DNA of 64,000 nt from Streptomyces sp. SirexAA-E (GTDB lineage Bacteria > Actinomycetota > Actinomycetes > Streptomycetales > Streptomycetaceae), in the NCBI RefSeq assembly GCF_000177195.2, contig NC_015953.1, positions 2,976,001-3,040,000 on the forward strand. Reading direction: 5' to 3'. A program made the position numbers and the translations under genes. This document shows positions 57,736 to 64,000 of the stretch, in pieces (the first letter of the stretch is position 1; each line of letters opens with the position of its first letter). The notes below the pieces were generated by a model. The model was not told where the DNA came from and made no database searches. It saw only the letters and a list, made by a program, of their open reading frames with translations.

Positions 57736-58491
57736 ATGGAAACCATCGTCTTCGACATCGGCGAAACCCTCGTCCGCGACGATCGCCTCTGGGCTGCCTG
57801 GGCCGACTGGCTGGGAGTCCCGCCGCACACCGTGAGCGCCCTGGTCGGTGCCGCGGTCACCCAGGGGCGGGACAGCGCGGACGCGCTGCGCGTCCTGCGG
57901 CCCGGCATGGACGTCACCGAGGCGTACGGCGCCCGGGTGGCGGCGGGCCGGGGCGACCACCTGGGCGAGAGGGACCTGTACCCGGACGTCCGCCCGGCCC
58001 TCGCGGAACTGCGCGCGCTGGGACTGCGGGTGATCGTCGCGGGGAACCGGTCCGCCCGGGCCGGTGAGCTGCTGCGAGCCCTGGACCTGCCGGCCGACCT
58101 GGTGGTCACCTCGGAGGAGTGGGGCGTGGCCAAACCGGACCACGCGTTCTTCGAGCGTGTCCTCGACGTCGCGGGCGCGCCCGCGCACGCCACGCTGTAC
58201 GTGGGCGACCACCCCGCCGACGACCTGTTCCCGGCCAGGTCCTGCGGGCTGCGGGCCGCCCACATCCGTCGTGGCCCGTACGGTCATTGGTGGGCGGACC
58301 ACCCGGACGTGACACGGACGGCGGACTGGTGCGTCGACGCCCTGACGGACCTTCCGGCACTGATCGCCGCCGACCGGACGGCCGGGCAGGGCGACGACCG
58401 GACCGGCCCGGACGCCGTCCACGACGGGACCCCGGCGGACACGGCGGACCCGCTCGCACACAACTGCCCGCCCCTGGCCGGATCTCGTTGA
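57736..58491 (+). CDS. HAD-family hydrolase
   Basis: A 251-residue protein. HAD motif I is FDIGETLVRDD with the nucleophile Asp, though the second Asp of DxDxT is replaced by Gly-Glu. Motif III Lys is in WGVAKPDHAFFERVL and motif IV is VGDHPADDLFPARSCGLRAA. Small cap (C1). Phosphatase of unknown substrate. GGxE-type variants are frequent. ATG 57736 with GGGAAAG upstream. GTG 57733 and ATG 57694 are alternatives. The 40-residue C-terminal tail is disordered. It is convergent with a decayed GntR gene. Confidence 0.87.
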   Translation: METIVFDIGETLVRDDRLWAAWADWLGVPPHTVSALVGAAVTQGRDSADALRVLRPGMDVTEAYGARVAAGRGDHLGERDLYPDVRPALAELRALGLRVIVAGNRSARAGELLRALDLPADLVVTSEEWGVAKPDHAFFERVLDVAGAPAHATLYVGDHPADDLFPARSCGLRAAHIRRGPYGHWWADHPDVTRTADWCVDALTDLPALIAADRTAGQGDDRTGPDAVHDGTPADTADPLAHNCPPLAGSR

Positions 58492-58656
58492 TCCCAGGAC
58501 GTCCAGCGCGGAGAGCGCCCCGCGCACGCTGGAGCGCGCGACGCCGAGCGCGTCCGCGAGCCGGCGTTCCGCGGGCAGCCTGACGCCCGGCTTCAGGTCG
58601 CCCTCGTACAGGTGATCGACGGGCGGGCTCGGCGGCGTCACGCGCACAGGTGTCAT
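58470..58656 (-). pseudogene. Decayed GntR-family regulator (HTH remnant)
   Basis: From ATG 58656 the frame reads a GntR helix-turn-helix: GDLKPGVRLPAERRLADALGVARSSVRGALSALDVLG. The usual continuation (GINEIRPG) is found only after a shift of one frame at about 58492, consistent with a single-base deletion. The first helix before the HTH is also shortened, and the effector domain is missing, its place being taken by the 3' end of the HAD gene on the other strand. Probably not functional. Confidence 0.6.
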
Positions 58657-58763
58657 GCATAGGACATGTAAAGAGCGCACGCGATGATCGCGCGAACACA
58701 CCGCCCCGCGAGATGCCGATTCCGTTCCGGCGGGCGGGCTTCAGCTCCGGGTGCCGACCCGTC

Positions 58764-59381
58764 TCACGGCCCGAGGACGCGGGAGAGCCCGTAGTCGAAG
58801 CGCTCGTCGAAGGCCGCCTCCTCGAAGTGCGGGGCCACGCGGGACAGTGACGGGTAGTCACCCGCGCCCAGGCGGCGCGCGAAGGCTCCGCCCAGCGCGT
58901 CCGGCTGCGCCTGCTCCTCCTGGGTCAGCCCGAGGGTGAAGTAGACCAGCGTCCAGACCGTCCACACCGCCTCGCGCTCCTCCAGCCCGCCGGCCAGCAG
59001 CGCCTCCACCGTCAGCTCGGCGAACCGGAGCGTGGCGGGCTCGGCCGCGTATGTGCCGGCCACGATCCTGGCCCCGTCCCGGTGGGCGAGGAGGGCCCGG
59101 CGGTAGCGGTGGAACAGCTCACGGACGCGGAGTTCCCAGGGCTCGGGCAGCCCGTCGCAGGACACCTCGGCCAGGATCGCGTCGGCCATCAGCTCCAGCA
59201 GGCGCGCCTTGGTCTTCGCGTGCCAGAGCACCGTGTTCATCCGGACGCCGAGCCGGTCCGCGACGCCCCGGACCGAGAGCCCGTCCGCGCCCTTCTCGTC
59301 CAGCAGCTCCAAGGCCGCCCGCACCACCGCGCCAGGGTCGAGCCGGGTCCGGGCGGCGTCCTCCGCTTGCTTCTTGGTCAC
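58764..59381 (-). CDS. TetR family transcriptional regulator (TetR_C_1)
   Basis: A 205-residue repressor. The HTH is at about 15-62 ([21 protein letters not shown] followed by VRGVADRLGVRMNTVLWHAKTKARLLELM), the class seen in TetR itself. The ligand domain follows, with LFHRYRRALLAHRDGARIVAGTY and AVWTVWTLVYFTLGLTQEEQ. GTG 59381. Divergent from an FAD monooxygenase gene by 60 bp holding a perfect palindrome, the classic arrangement for a TetR that controls a flavin monooxygenase. Confidence 0.92.
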   Translation of the reverse strand: MTKKQAEDAARTRLDPGAVVRAALELLDEKGADGLSVRGVADRLGVRMNTVLWHAKTKARLLELMADAILAEVSCDGLPEPWELRVRELFHRYRRALLAHRDGARIVAGTYAAEPATLRFAELTVEALLAGGLEEREAVWTVWTLVYFTLGLTQEEQAQPDALGGAFARRLGAGDYPSLSRVAPHFEEAAFDERFDYGLSRVLGP

Positions 59382-59408
59382 CGACCTAGTGTACTGGGCG
59401 GACCACCA

Positions 59409-59423
59409 TTGGTCACTGACCAA
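59409..59423. promoter_or_regulatory. TetR operator candidate
   Basis: TTGGTCACTGACCAA (7-bp perfect arms around one base) lies 18 bp before the monooxygenase ATG and 27 bp from the tetR GTG, overlapping the presumed promoters of both genes. Confidence 0.7.
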
Positions 59424-59441
59424 GAGATCGAGGGAGTCGTC

Positions 59442-60911
59442 ATGGAACACGTCGTCATCGCGGGAGGCGGGCCCACCGGCCTGTGGCTGGCCGCCGAACT
59501 GCGCCTGGCCGGGACCCCCGTCACCGTCCTGGAGGTCCTGCACGAGCGGGACCGGCACTCGAAGGCCCTCACCCTGCACCCGCGCACGCTGGAGATCCTG
59601 GCCTTCCGGGGCGTGGCGGAGCCCTTCCTCGCCGAGGGGCGGCGCATTCCCAGCGGCCACTTCGGCGGGCTGGACGACCGCATGGACTTCGCCGCCCTGG
59701 ACACTCCGTACCCGTTCACACTCGCCCTGCCGCAGGCCCGGACCGAGGAGCTGCTGGAGGCCCACGCGGTGGCGTCCGGTGCCGCGATACGACGCGGGCA
59801 CCGGGTGACCGGTCTCGCCCAGGACGCGGACGGGGTCGACGTCGAGGTGGCCGGCCCCGACGGGCCGTACACACTGCGCGCCGCCTACGTCGTCGGCTGC
59901 GACGGCACCCGGAGCACCGTGCGCGAGGCCGCGGGCATCGCCTTCCCCGGGACCGACGCCACGACGTGGGGCTGGCTCGGCGACGTCGTCCTGGACGCTC
60001 CGCCCGAGGGCGCGGTGTACGCCGCCTCGGGTCCGGCGGGCGGCGTCATGGTCGTCCCGATGCCGGACGGCGTCCACCGGATCGTCGGCGGCGACCCGGA
60101 CAGCAACGGCCCCGACCACCCCGGCGAACTCACCCTGGACGCCCTGCGCGACAAGGTGACCCGGATCGCCGGCACCGACTTCGGCATGCGCGACCCGCAC
60201 TGGCTCTCCCGGTTCGGCAACGCCACCCGCCAGGCCGCCGCGTACCGCGAGGGCCGTGTCCTGCTCGCGGGCGACGCGGCGCACATGCACTATCCGGCCG
60301 GGGGCGTCGGCCTCAACGTCGGACTCCAGGACGCCACCAACCTCGGCTGGAAACTGGCCGCGACACTGGCGGGCACGGCCCCCGACGGCCTGCTGGACAG
60401 CTACCACGCCGAACGCCACCCGGTGGGTGCCGACCTGCTGCTCAGCACCAGGGCCCAGACGGCCCTGATGAACGCCCAGTCGCCGGAGGGCCAGGACCTG
60501 CGGGCCCTGCTCAGCGGGCTCATCGCCACCGTCCCCGCGTTCTCGCGGAGCCTGGCCGAACGCCTCTCCGCGCTGGCGGTCGCCTATCCGCCCACGAGCC
60601 CCGCCCACCCGCTCACCGGGCACCGCGCGCCGAACCTCGAACTCGCGGGTGGCACCGACCTGTTCGACGCCCTGCGACCCGGCCGGTACGTCCTGGTGGA
60701 CTTCACGGGCACCCCGGCCCCGGTCCCCGGAGCCGACGTGTACGCGGCGCCCCGGCCCGCCGGCCGACCCGCCTGGTCCACCGTGCGGACCGCGCTGATC
60801 CGCCCGGACGGACATGTCGCCCGGGTGAGCGACCAAGCGGACGCCGAGGGCCCGAGGTCCCAGGCGCGGACGACCGCGCCCGTCACCACCCGGCGCCACA
60901 CCGGCAGCTGA
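59442..60911 (+). CDS. FAD-dependent monooxygenase (aromatic polyketide hydroxylase type)
   Basis: A 489-residue group A flavoprotein hydroxylase. FAD dinucleotide motif VVIAGGGPTGLWLAAELRLAG at 4-24, DG motif VVGCDGTRSTVREAAG and the third FAD motif RVLLAGDAAHMHYPAGGVGLNVGLQDATNLGWKL. The C-terminal thioredoxin-like domain ends with ALIRPDGHVARVS. Relatives hydroxylate aromatic polyketides or detoxify rifampicin and tetracycline. ATG 59442 with GAGGGAG upstream. A terminator follows at 60956-60988. Confidence 0.93.
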   Translation: MEHVVIAGGGPTGLWLAAELRLAGTPVTVLEVLHERDRHSKALTLHPRTLEILAFRGVAEPFLAEGRRIPSGHFGGLDDRMDFAALDTPYPFTLALPQARTEELLEAHAVASGAAIRRGHRVTGLAQDADGVDVEVAGPDGPYTLRAAYVVGCDGTRSTVREAAGIAFPGTDATTWGWLGDVVLDAPPEGAVYAASGPAGGVMVVPMPDGVHRIVGGDPDSNGPDHPGELTLDALRDKVTRIAGTDFGMRDPHWLSRFGNATRQAAAYREGRVLLAGDAAHMHYPAGGVGLNVGLQDATNLGWKLAATLAGTAPDGLLDSYHAERHPVGADLLLSTRAQTALMNAQSPEGQDLRALLSGLIATVPAFSRSLAERLSALAVAYPPTSPAHPLTGHRAPNLELAGGTDLFDALRPGRYVLVDFTGTPAPVPGADVYAAPRPAGRPAWSTVRTALIRPDGHVARVSDQADAEGPRSQARTTAPVTTRRHTGS

Positions 60912-60955
60912 CTGCCCGACACCTGTTTCGGGCCACCGCGAGACCCCGGCGCGCC

Positions 60956-60988
60956 CCCTGAACCGTCCGCCCGGCGGACGGTTCAGGG
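60956..60988 (+). terminator. Terminator after monooxygenase gene
   Basis: Perfect 16-bp arms (60956-60971 and 60973-60988) around one central base, 45 bp after the stop codon. Confidence 0.8.
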
Positions 60989-61526
60989 CCAGTTGCCCCG
61001 ATCGTGCCGGTGAGAAGTAATCGGCCACCTATGGATTGCTTTTGCGGCTTTTCGCTTCACCGCCGAACCGGAGACCCTTATCCCAAAAGCCGTCGACAAA
61101 CAAGTTGATCACGGCTGGGTTTCGTGGTTGTATGGTGAAAGTCAGAGCTGAGTGGCGGCTTCTCTCGAGCACAGCGGTGGAGAAGCCTTTCAGGCACGTC
61201 AGCCCTGCCGGGCCCTTTTCTCAGGCGCCCACGATTTCACCGGCCGATGAGGCCGAGTTTCACCTGTTGCGATTACCGGGGGGTCGGTTATGAGCCAGAC
61301 GTGGGAGCGCACCGGACATCGGTGGCGCGCAATGCACTCCGAGTTCACCGACGCGCCCGTAGCGACGATTTTCTGATCACCACGCCTACGCCGCAGTAAT
61401 TCTTCCGGGCACCGGCCTGCGTATCGCCGGCGCCCCGTCAGGCGATTCATCTGAGCACGTAGCCGGCCATGTCCCGCGAGATGTCCGAGGGACCGGCTGT
61501 TCCAACGATACAGAGAAGGATTTCCC
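60989..61526 (+). other. 538-bp gap with two overlapping mini-ORFs
   Basis: The DNA is clearly richer in A and T than its neighbours. Mini-ORF 1 (61132-61293, 53 codons) contains two TTA codons, both near the end, and overlaps mini-ORF 2 (61290-61376, 28 codons) as ATGA with GGGGGG before it. Neither resembles a known peptide. If ORF 1 is expressed, it would depend on bldA tRNA. The remaining 150 bp before 61527 hold the ribosome site AAGGA of the next gene and no other structure. Confidence 0.35.
61105..61133 (+). promoter_or_regulatory. Sigma-70-like promoter candidate
   Basis: TTGATC (61105-61110), seventeen bases, TTGTAT (61128-61133). It would begin transcription near 61140, inside mini-ORF 1, which speaks against that ORF starting at 61132. 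It may drive the secreted protein gene at 61527 with a long leader. Confidence 0.3.
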
Positions 61527-61982
61527 ATGCCGAAAAACAACTCCACCGCCATGCGTGCCCTCGTCGTCGCGGGTGCCACCGCGCTGTCCACGCTGGCGCT
61601 CGGCGTCTCCGGCGCGTCCGCCTCTTCGCACACCTGCACCTACGACAACGCGTGCCTGTACGAGAACGCCGAGCTCGAGGGCATGTACCTGGACTCGAAC
61701 TCCTCGCTCGCCATGTGGAGCCTTTCGCGCTACGCGGGCCAGCCGGACACCTACGGGAAGTCCCCCTACATGGGTGACGGCGTGAAGACCAACGCCAGCT
61801 CGCTGGACAACTGGGACATCGACAGCGTGATCGGCGTCTTCTACAACTCCAGCTACCGCGGCCCCTGCTTCACCGTCGGTGCCTACAAGAGAGCCATGAA
61901 CTTCAAGTCGGTCACGCTGAGCAGCGGCGGCGGTGTCGCCAACGACCGGATGAACTCGCACCAGTTCAACAACGCCTGCTGA
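61527..61982 (+). CDS. Secreted beta/gamma-crystallin-like protein (peptidase inhibitor family I36)
   Basis: A 151-residue secreted protein. Signal peptide 1-32 (basic start, then ALVVAGATALSTLALGVSG, cut after ASA). The mature part of about 118 residues is a beta/gamma-crystallin-type domain with CLYENAELEGMYLDS, DSVIGVFYNSSYRGPCFTVGAYKRAMNF and four Cys (37, 43, 114, 151). The same fold occurs in Streptomyces metalloprotease inhibitor SMPI and the killer-toxin-like SKLP proteins, so inhibitor or toxin are both open. ATG 61527 with AGAAGGA upstream. A hairpin separates it from the lipoprotein gene. Confidence 0.85.
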   Translation: MPKNNSTAMRALVVAGATALSTLALGVSGASASSHTCTYDNACLYENAELEGMYLDSNSSLAMWSLSRYAGQPDTYGKSPYMGDGVKTNASSLDNWDIDSVIGVFYNSSYRGPCFTVGAYKRAMNFKSVTLSSGGGVANDRMNSHQFNNAC

Positions 61983-61999
61983 CGATCACCTCGCCATGG

Positions 62000-62032
62000 C
62001 CAGGCCTCCCGCGCCGCGCGGGGGGCCTGGCA
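62000..62032 (+). terminator. Hairpin between secreted protein and lipoprotein genes
   Basis: GCCAGGCC (62000-62007) pairs with GGCCTGGC (62025-62032), with extra pairs inside the 17-nt loop. It may reduce downstream expression instead of ending it completely. Confidence 0.6.
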
Positions 62033-62051
62033 TGCATGAAGGAACACCACT

Positions 62052-62969
62052 ATGAAGATCACGCGTGCCGTGTCGGTACTGCTCACAGGACTGGTCGTCG
62101 CGGGCTGCTCGGCCGGGGAGCCGGACGGGCAGGGCGCCGGCCAGGAACCGCCCACCGTGAAGAACCTGACGGTGCGGACCGGTGCCGACATCCGCCTGCC
62201 GCTCGACTCCTACCGTCTGACGGCGGAACAGATCAACCAGTTCGCCAAGGCCTCCGAACTGCTCGCCGCGGACTGCATGAAGAGGTACGGATTCACCTGG
62301 GAGGTCTACGGCGGGGACGTCGCCGCCGTGAAGGACGCCCCCCAGGCGGAGCGCTACGGGCTGATCAGCGCCGACTTCGCGGCACGCTACGGCTACCACC
62401 CCACCCCGGACACCGCTGCGGAGGACACGGGCAGGTCCTTCAAGCGCAAGGTGGAACCCACTCCCGAGATGCTCATGGTGTACGGCGCGAAGGGCGCCAA
62501 GACCGACGCCGACTGGAAGGGTGCCGCCATTCCCGAGGGCGGATGCCTGGGAGAGGCCGAACGCAAGCTCGAGGACGGCGCCCCGGACTCGTACGTCGGC
62601 GGTGAGGTACAGAACATCAAGAACGAGGTGTTCGCCCAGGTCGAATCCGATCCGAGGCTCAAGAAGGCCATGGACGCGTGGAGCTCCTGCATGAAGTCCT
62701 CGGGATACGACTACAAGAACATCTGGGACGCGAACAACGACACGCGCTGGCAGCAGGGATCGACGGCTTCCCCGACCGAGATCGCGACCGCCACCGCAGA
62801 CGTGGAATGCAAGTTCAAGTCGAAACTCCCCAGCGTCTACCTGTCGCTGGAGACGGCGTACGAGAACCAGCGGATCGACAGCAACGCCGAAGAGATGTCC
62901 GCGTTCAAGGCAGGTGTCGAAACCCGGATGAAGAACGCCGCCGACATCCTGGCCAAGAATCCCGCGTAA
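62052..62969 (+). CDS. Lipoprotein of unknown function
   Basis: A 305-residue lipoprotein. Signal peptide with lipobox VVAGC, so lipidated Cys19. The mature protein is helical and polar, with three further Cys near residues 75, 170 and 215 (AADCMKRYGF, GGCLGEAE, WSSCMKSSGYDY), and the pattern resembles lipoproteins found beside MacAB-like exporters in Streptomyces. ATG 62052 with GAAGGAA upstream. Lies between the secreted I36 protein and the adaptor gene, 49 bp before the latter. Confidence 0.85.
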   Translation: MKITRAVSVLLTGLVVAGCSAGEPDGQGAGQEPPTVKNLTVRTGADIRLPLDSYRLTAEQINQFAKASELLAADCMKRYGFTWEVYGGDVAAVKDAPQAERYGLISADFAARYGYHPTPDTAAEDTGRSFKRKVEPTPEMLMVYGAKGAKTDADWKGAAIPEGGCLGEAERKLEDGAPDSYVGGEVQNIKNEVFAQVESDPRLKKAMDAWSSCMKSSGYDYKNIWDANNDTRWQQGSTASPTEIATATADVECKFKSKLPSVYLSLETAYENQRIDSNAEEMSAFKAGVETRMKNAADILAKNPA

Positions 62970-63018
62970 CGCTTACTCCGCGCCACCCACCTACTGACCC
63001 AGCGAACCGAGAAGCGAG

Positions 63019-64000
63019 ATGATGGTCGGAATCTTCGGCGGTCGCAACGCCGTTGAAAAAGGTACGGAGAATCGTGTCGGCCCGGCTCGCAGGAAGTGGG
63101 TGGCGGCCGTGGTGATCGGCGCCGTGGCCCTGACCGGTGCCGGTCTGGTCGCCTCCGTCGTGATCAAGTCACCTGCCCAGGCGCTCGCCGACGCCGGGCC
63201 GCCACCGCGGGACGTGCTGACCGCAGAGGTGGAACGCCGCGTGCTGGAGGACTCGGTGATCGTGCGGGGAAGCGTCACGGCCGCACAGTCACTGGAGATC
63301 ACCCCCACCGTGCGCGGTGAGGACGGGGCGGGCGCTCCGGTGGTGACCAAGCTGGCCCTGCGGACGGGTGACACGGTCAAGGCGGGCCAGGTGCTCTTCG
63401 AGGTGTCCGGGCGGCCGGTGTTCGCGCTCAAGGGCAAGCTGCCGGTGTACCGGGACCTCAAGCCCGAGTCGTCCGGTGACGACGTGGCCCAGCTCCAGCG
63501 GGCCCTGGGCGAGCTCGGGCACGCCACCGGCGGCGACCGCTCCGGCTTCTTCGGCGCCGGGACGAAGGCCGCGCTGACGTCCTTCTACGCGTCCGTCGGC
63601 TACGAGCCCGTACCCGCGCAGGCGGACGGCGGCAGCGCCGTGGCGGAGGCGCAGAACGCGGTGACGGCTGCGGAACGCGCTCTGGAGGACCTCCGTGACG
63701 CCGCGGCCCCGACCGCCGGGCAGGGCGCGCGGAAGGGTGCCGACGACGACGGGACGGCCGTCAGCCGGCAGAGGGCCGAGGAGCGTGCCCTGGCCGACCG
63801 TGACGAGGCCCGGCAGACCCTCGCGGACGCCCGGGCCGCCGACGGTCCCATGCTGCCGGCCGGCGAGGTCGTCTACATGGAGGGCTTCCCCGCCCGCGTC
63901 GACGCGGTGACGGCGAAGGTCGGTACCTCGGTCGAGGGGCCGGTCATGACCCTGTCGGCGGGCGCGCTCGTGGTGCAGGGGCATCTGCAGAGCTACCAGA
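63019..64000 (+). CDS. MacA/HlyD-like adaptor with peptidoglycan-binding domain, truncated by window end
   Basis: The frame is open from ATG 63019 to the window end (327 residues seen, no stop). One helix at about 27-48 (WVAAVVIGAVALTGAGLVAS) anchors it. Then a biotinyl/lipoyl-like hairpin (TKLALRTGDTVKAGQVLFEVSG), a PG_binding_1 domain around 150-194 (GDDVAQLQRALGELG, TKAALTSFYASVGY) and a coiled-coil stretch around 203-280 as in membrane-fusion proteins. It would span the cell wall in an ABC or RND exporter, whose ATPase and permease should follow outside the window. Confidence 0.82.
   Translation, partial: MMVGIFGGRNAVEKGTENRVGPARRKWVAAVVIGAVALTGAGLVASVVIKSPAQALADAGPPPRDVLTAEVERRVLEDSVIVRGSVTAAQSLEITPTVRGEDGAGAPVVTKLALRTGDTVKAGQVLFEVSGRPVFALKGKLPVYRDLKPESSGDDVAQLQRALGELGHATGGDRSGFFGAGTKAALTSFYASVGYEPVPAQADGGSAVAEAQNAVTAAERALEDLRDAAAPTAGQGARKGADDDGTAVSRQRAEERALADRDEARQTLADARAADGPMLPAGEVVYMEGFPARVDAVTAKVGTSVEGPVMTLSAGALVVQGHLQSYQ

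Overview
The window is chromosomal DNA of a Streptomyces or very close relative. It is strongly GC-rich, with GTG, TTG and apparently CTG start codons. It carries an HrdD-type sigma factor, WhiJ-type XRE/DUF397 pairs, a SepX/GlpR septation protein, a SapA-like spore-associated protein and an FO synthase. I see no integrase, transposase, phage gene or CRISPR array. Most of the window reads as conserved core plus ordinary Streptomyces variable genes.

0-16 kb: a minus-strand run galU, glp (moeA-like), moaC, mog, rimJ, sepX, followed downstream by a tRNA-Ala gene. The galU/glp/rimJ/sepX order is the actinobacterial arrangement in which the MoeA-like protein (Glp) and its membrane partner (GlpR/SepX) act in cell division. 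Here two molybdenum-cofactor genes sit inside it. The divergent side carries 5-formyl-THF cyclo-ligase, a membrane-anchored penicillin-acylase-like hydrolase, a CPA-type antiporter with a CTG start, an MFS transporter, a zinc-ribbon/Ser-rich protein resembling the mycobacterial chaperone Ruc under a CIRCE-like operator, and methylthioadenosine phosphorylase.

16-22 kb: a tightly overlapping minus-strand operon encodes a membrane cytochrome b-like subunit, a Mo-bisPGD oxidoreductase, a four-cluster ferredoxin, a Tat-type Rieske protein and a small membrane protein. It is probably a membrane-bound redox enzyme that would use cofactor made with the help of moaC and mog.

22-34 kb: P1 peptidase, a DUF6227-type protein with an internal duplication, two 14-TM drug exporters with adjacent regulators (WYL, TetR), hrdD with a textbook sigma-R promoter, a GNAT, a DODA-type dioxygenase divergent from a MarR regulator, and a secreted M6 metalloprotease.

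34-48 kb: tRNA-Arg(CCU), a GT2 glycosyltransferase, a flavoprotein, a DUF732-like anchored protein, a kinase of the APH fold, an ATP-grasp protein, a polytopic GT-C-like protein, a SapA-like secreted protein, a D-Ala-D-Ala carboxypeptidase with a ~490-residue disordered cytoplasmic tail, a GPP34 (GOLPH3-like) protein, and the first XRE/DUF397 pair.

48-61 kb: Na+/solute symporter, an ADP-ribosylglycohydrolase homologue lacking its metal-binding aspartates, an AhpD-like protein, the second XRE/DUF397 module, OYE/MerR and TetR/FAD-monooxygenase divergent pairs, CofGH (FO synthase), a HAD hydrolase and a decayed GntR gene.

61-64 kb: a secreted beta/gamma-crystallin-like (I36) protein, a lipoprotein and a MacA-like adaptor with a peptidoglycan-binding domain that runs off the window. 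This looks like the start of an envelope export cassette and is the least explained region.
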